Shown here piece after piece: positions 1 to 11,732 of a stretch of 64,000 bases of DNA. The position numbers and the translations under genes were made by a program. The stretch covers positions 43,085,998 through 43,149,997 of the forward strand of contig OZ023214.1 in NCBI GenBank assembly GCA_963995525.1. The letters are read 5' to 3'. The DNA comes from Escarpia spicata (Eukaryota; Annelida; Polychaeta; Sabellida; Siboglinidae). The notes beneath the pieces are model-generated. The model worked only from the letters and a program-made list of their open reading frames with translations, did not search any database and was not told where the DNA came from. Every line of letters starts with the position of its first letter. Within the stretch, counting starts at the first letter, position 1.

Positions 1-1403
1 CTTCATTCCTCATACACATGGGGATTTTTTGGCCAAGCAAATAATGTACATACACAAAAATCTTACATTTTACGTGATGTAAATTACCATGCGAGTTGAG
101 AGTAAACATTTGTTGGCATGTTATTGCACCTTGTCAAATACCCTCATGGAGAACTTTGTTTGTGTCATTTATAGTTCATTGCTGCATGATCTATCTGTAC
201 CTGCTGTCTTCTGCATGCCTAATTATCAGTCAGGAATTCAAGGTATTGGTTGAGCTGGAAGAATAAATTAACTAGCCATTCCAGATAGAATTACCGTATT
301 CGTTTTATTAAGCGTACATGCCCTAATTTGCGTACACCCCCGTTTTTCTTCTTAGCAGCATTTGACACTGCGACAGTGACCTCCAGTGCCAACCTAGACT
401 GTTGAATCACTGTAATTTAATTTCTACAAAGTCATACTAGATGCAAAGCTCAGCTTTGAAAAAGTATTAAAATGTCCACCTAAACGATCACACTTTACAG
501 TGTTCAGGTATCCTGTTGCTCATATGTGAGATGCATAAATCGCTTGCCAGTCATGTCTGCCGAGATGGTTGTACCTAGGAACCCCAGAAATGTATGCTTA
601 ATAGAACAAAAACTGTAAATCGTATTGGTTGCAAAGCAGAGACAGGTTTGTGCTTTACTAGCTCATTTATTTTCAAACAAACACCTAGTTATAATAAATT
701 ATATAAACTAATTTTTATTATGTGTTGGAAAAACTATTTTTAAAATGTGGGAAAAGGGTAAACAGCAGTGTAGCATTTACAGTGTCATCTTACACATACC
801 CGGTAGTTTACTCCTAGCAAGTGTACTGTAATGCTAATGATAAGCCTAAGAGGTCACAACTGTATGTAAGAAATACAAATAAACTTTACAATTAATTCAT
901 CAATACAATTCCTTTTATCACTGTAAAGAACCTTGGTTATAACTCTGCCCCATGGAAGTACCAGGTGATCAGCATGTGACCCTTTATGAGAGCAGTGGTT
1001 CCGTTACAATTTTAAATCACAAGTAAACAAACATACGGAAAATTGTCAGTCCAAAAATGAGCATGCTTTCAGTATGTACATAAAGCTTACAGTATGGTTG
1101 ATAGTGAAATCTAAACACAAAAGACAGTTCAGTTAGTAACATATATAATAAACATGTCTCATGTGGTAATTGCATGAGACAGTGTATCAAGATAGACAGT
1201 AGAATACCTCACCAACGTAGAGTAACTTAGGTAGTCCTTTCTAATTCCATTTTCTAGGTAATTTTAGTGTAGCTGTCCTTTGCTGAATTGTTCCATGTTC
1301 TTTGAGATTTATTTTGCAGTTTTTGATTGGTTTTCTCCTCGTAGGTTGTGTGTGCTCACCTGCAGGAACTCTGTCTGCTAACCTTCACCAATGTCATTTG
1401 TAG
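1..1403. other. Intron/upstream DNA of TP53INP
   Basis: No coding segment recognised. The last 35 bases have the makings of a 3' splice site: a CTAAC branch-point-like motif at about 1377, then a pyrimidine-rich run ending TTTGTAG at 1403. The N-terminal exon expected for this family, with its acidic W-x-x-L/V LC3-interacting motif, was not found and probably lies left of the window. Confidence 0.5.
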
Positions 1404-2053
1404 GTCGGCAGAACAGCCCTCAGCTGAGGCTGAAGGTCGCTAGGCGGAGTAAGCGGGAAATGCGTCATGTGTCGTCCGTCTGTAGGTCACGCTCCATGTC
1501 TAGGGAATCGGCACCGCAAGGTGGCAGCACCACAGGCGACCAGATGAGCGATGACTCGAGTGATCACTCACTCCCCGAACATGTTCTTTACCCCAGTCTT
1601 GAGGAAAGCTGGTTAGTGACCCCGCCCCCTTGTTTCACTGCAGGGGGTACATCGCCGGAGCATGTGCAGAGCAGCCCCATGGAAGATCTGCTCATAGAGC
1701 ACCCCAGTATGTCGGTGTACACGGCGCGGGGGCGTCCTGGCAGCACTGGGGTAGATAGCGCGCCATCGTCTGACGATGATTCTGACGCTGGTCCGCCCGA
1801 ACCGACGGCGGTGCTACCACAACCCATGCACCGCCCGCACGCTGTCGCGGCGCATGCCGGACTCACTGCGCATGTTAAAGCTGTGAAAATGATGCAAGCC
1901 GCTGAGAAGCGGCACTCCGACCGCAGGATCGGCAGGAAAAATCTAGAACGCAACAACAAGGTACGTGACTACCAGGCCCATGCCAAACGTCACCAACGCA
2001 GCAAGAAATATGCAATCAAACCAAGTGGTGTGTGCAACAACAGGCGTTGCTAG
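1404..2053 (+). CDS. TP53INP: TP53INP1/2-family protein, last coding exon
   Basis: The exon encodes about 216 residues and ends in TAG. It carries the family's signature blocks in order: ESWLVTPPPCFTAGG, then SPMEDLLIEHPSMSVY, then a basic C-terminus with RKNLERNNK followed by an Arg/Lys/His-rich tail. Vertebrate TP53INP1 and TP53INP2 are small nuclear/cytoplasmic proteins that bind ATG8/LC3 proteins in autophagy and co-activate p53 or nuclear receptors. The frame is closed by TAA at 1379-1381, so the exon must start by splicing; TTTGTAG|GT at 1403/1404 (phase 1) fits. The in-frame ATG at 1391 lies in the intron tail and is unlikely to be used. The middle (Ser/Asp-rich, Pro-rich) is unlike vertebrate relatives and probably disordered. 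The LC3-interacting region, usually N-terminal, is outside this exon. Identification is firm; assignment to paralogue 1 or 2 is not possible. Confidence 0.9.
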
Positions 2054-3815
2054 GACAACCACCAGTGTAATGATCCGCTGCCATGGCAACCATTGCTACT
2101 GATGTTCCTGGTTACCATGGTGGCTTTGGTTTTGACAACAATGCGATATACGGACTACGAGAACTGAACACGCCACAAAGATTGACACAACTGGACTGTT
2201 TATGCATTGCGCATACATGTATATCAACTAGGTAATTATTTTATTTGTGTGACAGTTGTTTGTGAGAGTGTACGTAAGTTATGTTGCAGTGGGTGTGAGC
2301 GGCTGTTCCAACAGCCGGCCGACCATACACTCAAGTCAGTGACAGTCTCAGCGGCTCATAACATCATTGCTTCAACAAAACCATCTGACCCTGTACCCTG
2401 CTGATGGGGCGTTTAGAAGCAGTTGTATTGCTGTTTCACCCCATCGTGCCGCCAACAGAGTTCATGAAGATTCCAAATCAACTCAGTCACTTGTTACTAA
2501 TCTGCATATTTCTTAGAAACATTATCCAAGAACATCAACGGCAGCGACAGGTTAAAAACACAGCAACTGAGAAAAGGCAAAAAAGGGTAAACTGTTGTAT
2601 AGCCGGTGCACGATTGTAACAAATGTGTACTTTGTAAGTGTGTAACTTACAGAAGTGTCCTGTGATTATATGTGTATTTTGAATTGTTTTTAACGATTAC
2701 TTCAGCATGACTGTGTATGGCATCCCTTGAAATCTTGTGAAACACGCCAGGGGCTGGTAATTAAGGTATGCGTGGAAGTCGCAATCGCTTCTCTGAAATG
2801 TACCACTTACTAGTAGCAAACACGGCCATTAGTTTAAAAAAACATACAGCAAATTCTATTAAAAATGGTAAAGTCTGGACTGTATGAAGACATATACATG
2901 TGTTGTTACTTCATGTGCCTGTTGTTAATGAGACTGTTTCCTACATATGAATATGTAGACCATTTTTCTGTGAGATAAATGGACACCTATATATCGATGA
3001 ATTGCAGCATCACATTTCCTTGTATTATATTCATGCGAACATGTCATTGCTATTTTGAAGAAGCCATCTGTACAGTTCGACAACATTTGCAATGATTTTT
3101 CTCTACTATTTAAGTGTCATTTATCATTCTCTCATGAAGCAACCGCAAGGCAGCAAGTGTTTGATCTCACGACAGAGTATAACTGTGTTGATAAATAACA
3201 TAGTCCCGAATGTTCATCTGAGGCATTGCTGCAAAACCTCTGCAACTGCAGAAAATTAGTCCTATGCATGACCACTAGTGGGAGCCTGTAGGCTGTATAC
3301 ACAAGAGGGCGTCCTGAATGCAATGTTCTCCTGGATCATATTTACAGTGTCTCAGTAAGCTTGCGGACACCACTTGCAGATCCATATTACTAGCAGCCGT
3401 CCATCATTATACATTGGTGCTCCATATTGGAGATTTTGCTATACATGACACCAAGGTGCTAGCCCAAGCATTCTAAGAATGTGATGGGTGGTGACATGCA
3501 TTCTGCTTGAAGGCAGGGATGTCCACTCCGGATGTGATAGTCATTGTCACAGTCAGTCACTGCTAGTGACACGGGATATTGAGGTACACATGTACTTGAT
3601 ATTGTAAGTTATTTGCGAGAACTAACTACTGCATGCCTAAATGACCAGGTTGGTTGCAGTAGACTGAACGAATGCTTATAGGATGTCTTAGTGAGATGTA
3701 ATTCTATCTCTTGTGTGTATATGTGTCGATCTGGGTTTAGTCTGTTTGTAAGCAACAGTTGGTATCACAAGGTATTTATGAATGGCGGATAGATGGACTG
3801 CAGTTGCAACCACCC
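2054..3815. other. TP53INP 3'UTR and intergenic DNA
   Basis: Follows the TP53INP stop codon. Short open frames at 2207-2619 have no recognisable domain or coding signature and are treated as chance. No mobile element recognised. The polyadenylation site could not be placed; an AATAAA at 4226-4231 is one far candidate. Confidence 0.4.
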
Positions 3816-3910
3816 ACATTTATAAAACAGGCATATATGGGGGACACTACTATACTAACCTGTTTTATAAAACAGGCATATGGGGGACACTACTATACTA
3901 ACCTGTTTTG
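3816..3910. repeat. Direct duplication with an 18-bp palindrome
   Basis: Two tandem copies of a roughly 45-bp unit containing ATAAAACAGGCATAT and GGGGGACACTACTATACTAA. At the junction the sequence CCTGTTTTATAAAACAGG is a perfect 18-bp palindrome. Confidence 0.75.
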
Positions 3911-4266
3911 TGGCTTGTAATATATGTTACAGATGGTTTTGCCTAATTGCTCAATGTGTCTTAACCCATAATGGTATGACTCAACGGCCATGTCATACTT
4001 AGTATGCATGGGTCTCCAGACTTCCTTTATGGTGCTAATGGAACCTCCTGGAGAATGTGCATGTGTTATGTTAGTATAACTGTTGTTCGGAAATTGGCAA
4101 GTAGAGAGAGAACCCTTCAAAATGGCTATTTACAATTGAACATCTGGTGGAATAAGGATTAAACTATAACAACGGATGTTAATGCTCTGTCACACTCTAT
4201 GGCGATATATGTTTGTGGCTGAGTCAATAAAAAGACAGATTTACAGTTGTTCTGCAGCTCAACTGA

Positions 4267-4346
4267 TGGTGTTTGTGATATGTTTAGGGGGTGATCATGT
4301 GATATGCTTGGGGGATCACGTGATACGTTTAGGGGGTGATCACATA
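4267..4346. repeat. Three-copy short tandem repeat, about 24 bp
   Basis: Three adjacent units of the form GTGATATGTTTAGGGGGTGATCA, with substitutions and a 3-base deletion in the middle unit. Confidence 0.7.
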
Positions 4347-4589
4347 AGTTCTCAAAGTCCCAAAAATTGTGCATTACATTGGGGTTATTTAATCGTCAAC
4401 GTGTATCATGGGTGAAATAAATTGCAACAGTGGTGCCACTTAATGGGTGAAACATATTAGTGTAAATTAATGCTAACAGCCATTTTGGATCTTTAAAATC
4501 ACAAGTATTTGGGGTGATGCTAATTGCATACGTTTTTAACTACAAACTATTCCTTGTCAATGCAGAAGTTTAAATATTCAGCCTAATAT

Positions 4590-4970
4590 GTATCTTGGTC
4601 CAGTGATTTTTATGTGGCCTAGTATCTGCTGGCCCAGTGGGCAAGTGTATATTGGCCCAGTGTAATCTAACCCAGTTTTCCCTGTCTTTTTATCAGTTGT
4701 TGCAATGGGCTAGTGTATCTTGGTTTGGGGCAGTTTGGACCAATACATGCACAGTGAACTAGCACATCTAGGCCCAGTGTGATGTGGGCCAATATATACT
4801 GGTCCAGTAGGATAATGTAACTTGGCCCAGTGCAATTTAAACCATGGATATTTTGGCCCACACAGTTATTTAAGCCAGTGGTACCTTAATTGGCCACCAT
4901 TTAAAGCTCATGTCAATTGGGCCAGTACAATTTATTTTGGCCCAGTGTATCAATCCTGGCCTGTTGTCTG
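4590..4970. repeat. Degenerate TTGGCCCAGTG interspersed array
   Basis: More than ten copies of a core close to TTGGCCCAGTG recur every 20-40 bases, separated by variable AT-rich spacers (TGTATAT, TGTAAC and similar). The irregular spacing and substitutions suggest an old, decayed minisatellite. Short open frames across it are not genes. Confidence 0.65.
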
Positions 4971-5084
4971 TGATAATCAACATTTCATTTGTCATGCATT
5001 CGGGGTTAGTTGAGCTAGATCTGACATACTAGAACTATTATGCTCCAGTATTAGCAAGTTGAATCAAGTAATTAAGTCTTGAAG

Positions 5085-5180
5085 ACTTGATAACATATAA
5101 TAATATAGATTAAAATAGAAAAAAGTACATACCGGTTTGGTATAATAATATAGATTAAAATTAATAATAATAATAATTTA
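5085..5180. repeat. AT-rich duplication and (TAA)n microsatellite
   Basis: TAATAATATAGATTAAAAT occurs twice about 50 bp apart, followed by a short AATAAT run. It replaces the expected remainder of the Gypsy 3' LTR. Confidence 0.6.
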
Positions 5181-5305
5181 CTTATTGCTCAGTAACCCTG
5201 CCGATTACATACCCCCCTGATTAAATAGTTGCTATCCCACGAGCAACTGAACAATCAGAACCAAGAGATTACATTTGGAATAGTTATCTAAGTTGATCTT
5301 CAAAT

Positions 5306-6041
5306 TTAATATTTTTGTGGCAAGTCGTGGTTAATTGCGGTTACCTGTGACTGCAACCAAGCTGTTTGAAGCATGGAACCTAAGTTCGACATAGCTTTGC
5401 TCAGCTCTCCAAATGATGGTGGTGCTGCTACCTCAGTCATCCTAAGAGCAGCAGACCGTGGCAGATGGTGTGGATTTGTGTTATGACCTGCCATAGCACG
5501 CTTAGATCTCCTAAGTGGTACTGCTTCGCCATCTGCTGATGCAGGTGTTGATCTGGCAGTCGACCTACCAGAGCGATCGGACCGACTCCTGATTTTAACA
5601 TGACGATGTCGTCGGGACTGTCTCGGAATCGGTTCCGAGGCACTGTCGCCATCTGAATCTACAGACAAACAGCTATGTGCCTGAGCACAACTCTGCCCAC
5701 CATCCGTAACCAGAGCATCCCGAGTCGACCTGGTTCTACCTGACATACAATGACTACTCAGTCATTTGTCGGTTGTAAGAAGGGGTATCTGTGCTTCATC
5801 TTCCTTCGAACTTTTATTGTTCTCAAGATGACACAAATGAACTACTGGTGAAGCATGGGGCAGTGGAAGTTCTTCTTCCCTCGACCGTCCATCATCCTTG
5901 TGCGGAAGGATCGAGGGAAAAGTTTCCGCTTGAACAGTTGGCATCAAGGGTATATATACATCTGCCTCCCGATGTATCATCCACCTGTCAATTGGTGCTG
6001 CATTCCGAGGTGGACTTTGCATGTTTATCTCTGACATTTTC
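5306..6041 (-). pseudogene. Gypsy pol C-terminal tail remnant
   Basis: Arg/Ser-rich tail with VPLRRSKRAMAGHNTNPHHL, a motif pattern common at the end of Gypsy polyproteins (RRSxR...G...NPxHLP). It lies directly downstream of the integrase C-terminal module and upstream of the polypurine tract. Confidence 0.7.
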
Positions 6042-7064
6042 TCATGTACATTCCCTTTCTTCTGGTGCATTTGCTATGCTCTCTGCAGGAACCCGGATAT
6101 CCCTTACATCCAATATTGCAGAGCGATGTACCACCCTAGGTTGTCCCAGACCATCGAATCGATGAACACGATAGAGGGGACTATCGGGACTCATCCTATC
6201 CTCGACTCTATAGGGGATGGCCACCCACCGATCCTGTATTTTGTTTCGCCCCAGAACTCCACTGTTCCTAAGGAAAACTATATCTCCAGGCTTCAGTGGC
6301 ACATCGGATCCCTTCAGATCATGTCTATCCTTCCTGATTCCAGCGGCTTTGGCTAATTTCTGACCAGCTAATTCAAAAGCTGCTTCCGGTCGATGCTGAT
6401 GCTCCTGTACCCAGTCATCAGTCCCTTTACCTAGGTGTCATGTTGGGCCCTCTCCATCGAGCAATTCGTCCACCGGAAGTCTGGGTTCTTGCCCGAAAAT
6501 CAAGAAATAAGGCGAAAAACCTGTGGTCGCGTGTGGCGTTGAATTATACGCGAAGACCAGTTCCTGCAAATGGCGTGGCCATTGTCGTTTCTTCTCTGGT
6601 TGTAATGCACGCAGTAAGTCGTGTATCGTACAATTAAAGCGTTCACACTGACCGTTTCCCTCCGGGTGATACGGAGTGGTACGTGACTTCTTTATTCCAT
6701 ATACCGTACACAAAGCCCTTACCATGCCACTTTCGAAATTTCTTCCCTGGTCGCTGTGTATGCGTCTAGGTACTCCATATCGATATAGAACCATTCCTGT
6801 GTCAATACCTTCGCAACTGTAGTCGCCTTCTGATCTTTTGTGGGTATTGCTACAGTGAATTACAGCCACAACTTTACTCAAGATAGGATCTTGGTGTTGT
6901 AACTCAGCCAGTTGCTGCTTTGTGTACCCTGGAAGAGGTGATACTGTCTGTTTGATCTCTTCCCTCATTGCGGTGGTTGTCATGATTTCTTCTACCCTTT
7001 CCACCATTGCTTGGTGTTGCTCCTGAATCTCATTCGGTGCTGCAGTTGAAAACAAAATTTTCAC
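6042..7064 (-). pseudogene. Gypsy integrase fragment
   Basis: The catalytic core keeps [12 protein letters not shown] (second acidic residue) and [12 protein letters not shown] (the Glu of DDE), followed by [17 protein letters not shown]. The HHCC zinc finger and the segment holding the first catalytic Asp are deleted: the reading jumps from [11 protein letters not shown] straight to [15 protein letters not shown] separate frame at 6302-6042 encodes the C-terminal module (PGDIVFLRN, YRVHRFDG). Confidence 0.87.
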
Positions 7065-7070
7065 TACCGT

Positions 7071-7830
7071 TCAATCGACGGCTAACTCGGTCATTTCTAC
7101 TCTGACAGAAGTCGTGTCCACTTCAGCTGCAATGGGTTCTCCATCTCCTCGACTAAGTGCGTCAGCGTTGGCATTGGTACGACCACTACAGTATTTTATA
7201 TCATAATAAAATTGAGCAAGCTGAGCAACCCAGCGCAACTCTGTAGCTCCCAACTGTGACGTCATGTAACTCAATGGATTATTATCGGTGTAAATCGTGA
7301 AGTGCGACCCGAGGAGATAAGGACGGAACTTATCCGTGACGGCCCACTTCAGAGCAAGGAGTTCTAACTTCATGGAACTGTAGTTGGCGACGCTCCTCTC
7401 CGCTGGCCTCAAACCGCGGCTTGCATAGGCAATAACCCCGTGCTCTTGGGAGAGTACTGCGCCCAGTCCTTGGAAGCTAGCATCGAGTCTCCACGATGAA
7501 CGGCTTCGTAAAGTCTGGGTAGACTAGCACTGGAGCACTTGTCAGCTGCTCCTTTAACCTCTGAAAGGCCAAACTACAGTCTCTGTTCCATTTTTCATGG
7601 AACAGTTGGCCGTCTTGGGACATCTTTCTCTTCGAACCCTTCTTTGTATTCGTGGCTTTGCCAACACACTGGTGAAGAGGCTTTGCTATCTGGGCATAGG
7701 AAGGTATATACCTTCGATAATATCCAGCCAATCCAAGGAAGGAACGTAGCTCCCTCTCAATCTTTGGTTCTTCCCATTCTTGTACAGCCTTGATTTTCTC
7801 CGGGTCCGTTGTCACTCCTTCTGCTAACAC
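7071..7830 (-). pseudogene. Gypsy RT connection and RNase H fragment
   Basis: 7830-7477 encodes the connection segment with RSFLGLAGYYRRYIPSYA and PLHQC. After a frame break, 7412-7071 encodes RNase H with ELLALKWAV, FTIYTDNNPLSYM (catalytic Asp region) and NANADALSR near its end. Together they represent one domain broken by at least one frameshift. Confidence 0.88.
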
Positions 7831-7839
7831 AATATGCCT

Positions 7840-8340
7840 AAGGGATTTAACACCCCGTCTGGGCTACATTTCTGCGGCTTGATCTTGAGTCCAAAGGCCC
7901 GTAGTTTCCCGAATACAGTGTCCAGCCTCTGTATCATCTCATCTACCGATTTCCCAAATATTAGGACATCATCCAAGTAAATGAGAAGGGAATGGAAGTT
8001 CTAATTTCCTAACACATGATTCATCAAGCGTGAGAAAGTAGCTGGGGCATTGCAAAGTCCCATTGGCATCCTTGTGAACTCATACCGTCCACTAGTTCCA
8101 ACCCTGAACGCAGTCTTTTGTACATCTCTGGCGTCGATGGCACATTGATAGTAGCCATGGGCCAGATCCAAAGTACTGAAATATCTGGCTCCAGTGAGTG
8201 CTTCCAGGCATTCGTCTACACGTGGTAGAGGGAAGGCATCCTTGAAGGTCTTAAGGTTTAGTTGACGATAGTCGATGCACAATCGCAATGAGTTATCCGT
8301 CTTCCTCACGAGAACTGCTGGTGATGCATAGCAGCTCGTA
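7840..8340 (-). pseudogene. Gypsy reverse transcriptase fragment
   Basis: An open stretch at 8309-8001 shows the Ty3/Gypsy RT landmarks LCIDYRQLN, LDLAHGYYQ (first catalytic Asp) and MPMGLCNAPATF. After an in-frame stop, the same strand continues with IYLDDVLIFG, the YxDD catalytic box, and then the thumb (GLKIKPQKC). The N-terminal part of the domain is missing at the truncation near 8345. Confidence 0.9.
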
Positions 8341-8345
8341 GATTC

Positions 8346-9662
8346 TTGAAGGATGATGGCGTCCTCTGGATCTTTTTACTTCTATCTTTCCTGTTGTTAC
8401 TATTTATTCTAACTTTGTTTTCTCATGACATGGCCGATAAATCATGCTTGTTGTATTCTAACTTTGTTGATGGTCTTTCTTTTTTATTTGGCTGTCCTAA
8501 GGATGACTTCATTGCTTTGCTTTGCAGTCCATGGCACTCGAACCATTCTTCTTAAGAACCACATTTCAGTGGCTTCTGTTTTTTGTGAACTTTTGGTTAT
8601 TGTCCAGGATTCACTTCCATATAGCAACATGGGCTCTGTGTAGCATTGCAGTACACGTTTTTTTCACGTCAATTTATATATTTGTATTTATTAAAATGTT
8701 TTTCATGTTGTGAAAAGCTGTTTTGGCTTGAGCAATTCGTCTCTTGATCTCATCGTTGCATCGACCGTCGGATGTTATTAGTGATCCCAGATAGCTAAAC
8801 GTTCGGACTTGCTTCAAAACAGTGCCCTATGCTACCATGTTGCAGTGTAATTTTTCTTTGAGATGACCATGATTTCAGGTTTTTTTTGGTTCAGGGACAG
8901 ACCTTTTTTCTCACTTTCCCTTCTTACTGTATTTAGCATCTGTTGTAGATCTATTTCGTTCTCAGCAATCAGTACCGTGTCGTCTGCATATCGTAAATGA
9001 TTCATGTTGTATTCCTCTATTTGAATACATGGCATATCTTCTAATGTACGTAAGATGAACTCACTGTATAGTGAAAAGAGACACACCTTGTCTTACACCA
9101 CGTTTTATTTCTTGACATTTACTGATGTTATTTTCTATTCGTATTGCTGCTGTTTGTTCCCAGTACAGATTTCTCACAACTCTCAGATCTTTCCCATCAA
9201 TGTTCAAACTATCCAGCATTGATATGATTTCTTCATGACGAATTATGTCAAATGCCTTTGTGTAATCAATAAAACATACATACAGATCTTTCTGCACTTC
9301 CAGTGCTCTCTCAATCAGTGTTCGTAGGATGTATATTGCATTAATTGTACGTTTATCTTCTACAAATCCACATTGTTCTTCAGCAATTTCCGGCTTTATT
9401 TTGTTTCTCATCCTGGTCATAATAATGTTAAGCAACATCTTGGTGAAGTGACTCATGAGACTAATTGTATGGTGTAGTTCACATTCCATAGCGCCTGGTT
9501 TCTTTGGTATTGCTACAAAAATGGATCTGGATAAATCAGTTGGGATTCTTCCGCTGTCATATATTTTGTTCAAGAAGTCTGTTACTATATCAATACCAAA
9601 TTCCTTTAAACACTCAATCATTTCAATTGTAATATTATCTGGTCCAGCAGCTTTTCCCTTTC
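8346..9662 (-). pseudogene. RTE-like LINE reverse transcriptase fragment
   Basis: Reading down the minus strand: KGKAAGPDNITIEMIE, FIDYTKAFDIIRHEEI (first catalytic Asp), KRGVRQGVSL, LRYADDTVLIAENE (YADD box) and GLSLNQKKPEIMVISKK. After frame breaks, the C-terminal region follows (CDEIKRRIAQAK-like, LLYGSESWTI, EMWFLRRMVRVPW). This matches the endonuclease-RT class often labelled craniofacial development protein 2-like, which derives from RTE/BovB-type LINEs. Stops and shifts make it inactive. The upstream part of the same element lies at 12128-12660; the two are separated by the insertion beginning at 9663. Confidence 0.85.
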
Positions 9663-10420
9663 TAGTCCTTTGGACCGGAGGTCCAACGGACTATTGCCAT
9701 CATCAGCTGTCGTATCTCAGAAACCGTTCAGTAACTTTTTCTCTAATTTTGCATATACATTTCATGTGGTAGTGTCACTGTACTCAAGAAATCTGTATTT
9801 GATTGAATCATTCTAAGGGCACCTAATGACCCCCCAAAAAGGACCCAAAAACTTGTAAATTTTCACATTTTGCCTATTTTACTGGCACTACCACATGAAA
9901 TGTGGTAGTGCCACTATACACAACAAATCTGTATTTGACTGAATCATTCTAAGGGCATCAAAGGTCCCCTAAAATGCTAAATTTGCTAACTAAATTGTCC
10001 TCTACAGCAGCAGCTCTATTTATAACTTGATGGCAAACCCTTTTCCAACATCTTTCACATGCGGAGTCTGTGTCTTGCATGGACCAGAGGTTGTCTTTTC
10101 TATTAGTGTATTTCAAAAACTGTTCAGTAAATTGTTCTCTAATTTTGCATAGACGTCTCTTGGGGTAGTGTCACTGTACACAAGAATTTTTTATTTGATT
10201 GAATCATTCTAAGGGCATCTCAGGGCCTCCCAAAAAGCTAAACCATTTTCCAACAACATCCCACCCCACTGCAGCTAAGTCTAAGATTCTCTGGTTTCAA
10301 AAACTCTTCTGTAACTTTTTCTCTAATTTTACATAGCCATTTCATGTGGTGGTGCCACTATACACAATAAATCTGTATTTGATTGGATCATTCTACGGGC
10401 ACCAAAGGTCCCCTAAAATG
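9663..10420. mobile_element. Hairpin-ended repeat with four tandem modules
   Basis: Begins with a 31-base double palindrome at 9663-9693: outer arms TAGTCC/GGACTA and inner arms GGACC/GGTCC. A module of about 120-190 bp then recurs four times, with anchors AATCATTCTAAGGGCA near 9806, 9940, 10200 and 10383. Each also carries TTCAGTAACTTTTTCTCTAA, a CCACTATACAC-like stretch and a C-rich ACCCCCC/GGTCCCCT end. A related single copy follows the same hairpin at 14736. It interrupts the RTE-like LINE. No coding capacity; class uncertain. Confidence 0.6.
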
Positions 10421-10726
10421 TTAAATTTGTTAACTAAATTGTCTACTGCAGGAGCAGCTCTATCTGGCTAATCCCTTATCCTACAACATATGTCACACCT
10501 CACTGTTGAGGGCCGGCCTGCCTGGTGGAAACTTTGACTAATCTGTAATTTGTCACTGACAGAGGCTTCCAGTTTCTTTTCTGACACAATACACAGAATC
10601 TACTACTAGGGGATAGTCTCCAGGTCCCTTCTCAGAACCACATCACTAGATAGTGTACAAATTTTGCATTTTGGGGGGCTGTGTCAGCCTTCTTCTCATG
10701 TGATGTAGTTACCACAAGGAGAAAAC

Positions 10727-10920
10727 GTGTCTTCTTTGTTATTTGCTATTTACCTGAATGATTTTGAAAACTCTGTTAGTCATAATTATAAGGGACTTGA
10801 CATGGCAGCTGGTGAAATTTACAACAACCTTAGTGATGATGTAGACATTTTCTTGAAAATGTATGTTCTACTATATGCTGATGATACTAGAATGATTCAA
10901 TCAAATACAGATTTCTTGTG
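10727..10920 (+). pseudogene. LINE reverse transcriptase fragment fused to repeat
   Basis: Encodes LLFAIYLNDFENSVS and VLLYADDT, the NDF and YADD regions of a non-LTR reverse transcriptase, on the plus strand. Directly after YADDT (about 10888) the sequence turns into an inverted copy of the tandem-module repeat (AGAATGATTCAATCAAATAC), so the rest of the protein is lost. Confidence 0.7.
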
Positions 10921-11732
10921 TATAGCGGAACTATGTCAACTCTTCTAATGGTTGACATTTGGTTGTTTCAGGATGACCCCTTAAAATGTAAGCCCAACTG
11001 TCCAGGGGTCTAGTAGGTGCTGGCTGTTCCCCTTCCCAAAACATCTGTCACATGTGGAGTCTGTGTCTTGCATGGATATCTATTTGTATGCAGTTGTTTT
11101 ATATAAGCAGGAAGTTTGTGAAATTATTTATTCCTAGGCCACAGAAAAGTAATTCCCAGTTTCTCATCAATGCATGTATTTAAAAACAACATTTTATTTT
11201 CTATTATAATTATTCCTCTAAATGCAAGACATGGTGCACTAAGTGAACCCTTTATGGTCTGTAACTATGATTCACCAAAAAACATTTGATCACTATTACC
11301 TACAGGGTTGTTTGATTTCTGCCCGGCAGAAACGGCAACAATTGGAAATACATGTCATTGATAGGCAAACGTGTTCTTTTTTTAGAAAACGTCAGTTTCT
11401 TTATGTACCTGTCTACGTATAATAACCATTTGTCTGCCCTGCTCACAATAAACATCACATGAATGATAAAAAGAAGATCACTGCCACTTAACTTGTTGAT
11501 TATTAAATAAAACTGCTCTGCTACTGCTTGGTGGACAGTTAATTAGTGGCTCAAGTTCAAATACATCAGCACGTTTTTCACACCTGCATGGTAGATTAGG
11601 CTCAGTAGTGTGCTGGCAGCCACTAAACCTATAGGCTTGTGTGAAAAGAATAGTTGGCAGAAGAACTAACTTCAAATCACCATTGCATCCATTTAGCCAT
11701 GCAGCAGTCACACTGTCCCAGTGTCTGATGCT
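10921..11732. other. Repeat-derived DNA without recognised gene
   Basis: Includes remnants similar to 10021-10080 (AACATCTTTCACATGCGGAGTCTGTG-like text recurs near 11041). The small minus-strand frame at 11478-11711 has no recognisable domain. Confidence 0.4.

Larger units (their letters stand above)
5181..8345 (-). mobile_element. Ty3/Gypsy LTR retrotransposon, decayed and truncated
   Basis: On the minus strand, reading downward, come reverse transcriptase, RNase H, integrase and a basic C-terminal tail: the pol order of Ty3/Gypsy elements. A polypurine tract (C-run at 5212-5217 on the plus strand) is followed on the minus strand by TATGTAATCGGCAGGG, a likely start of the 3' LTR, which then breaks off. 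Protease, gag and the 5' LTR are absent; the element stops abruptly at about 8345 next to an RTE-like LINE. Frameshifts and deletions break the reading frame several times, so it is inactive. Confidence 0.9.

Noticed and set aside
5306..8345. Endogenous retrovirus with env
   Set aside because: Only gag-less Ty3/Gypsy pol parts are seen, with the polypurine tract directly after the pol tail. No env-like frame.
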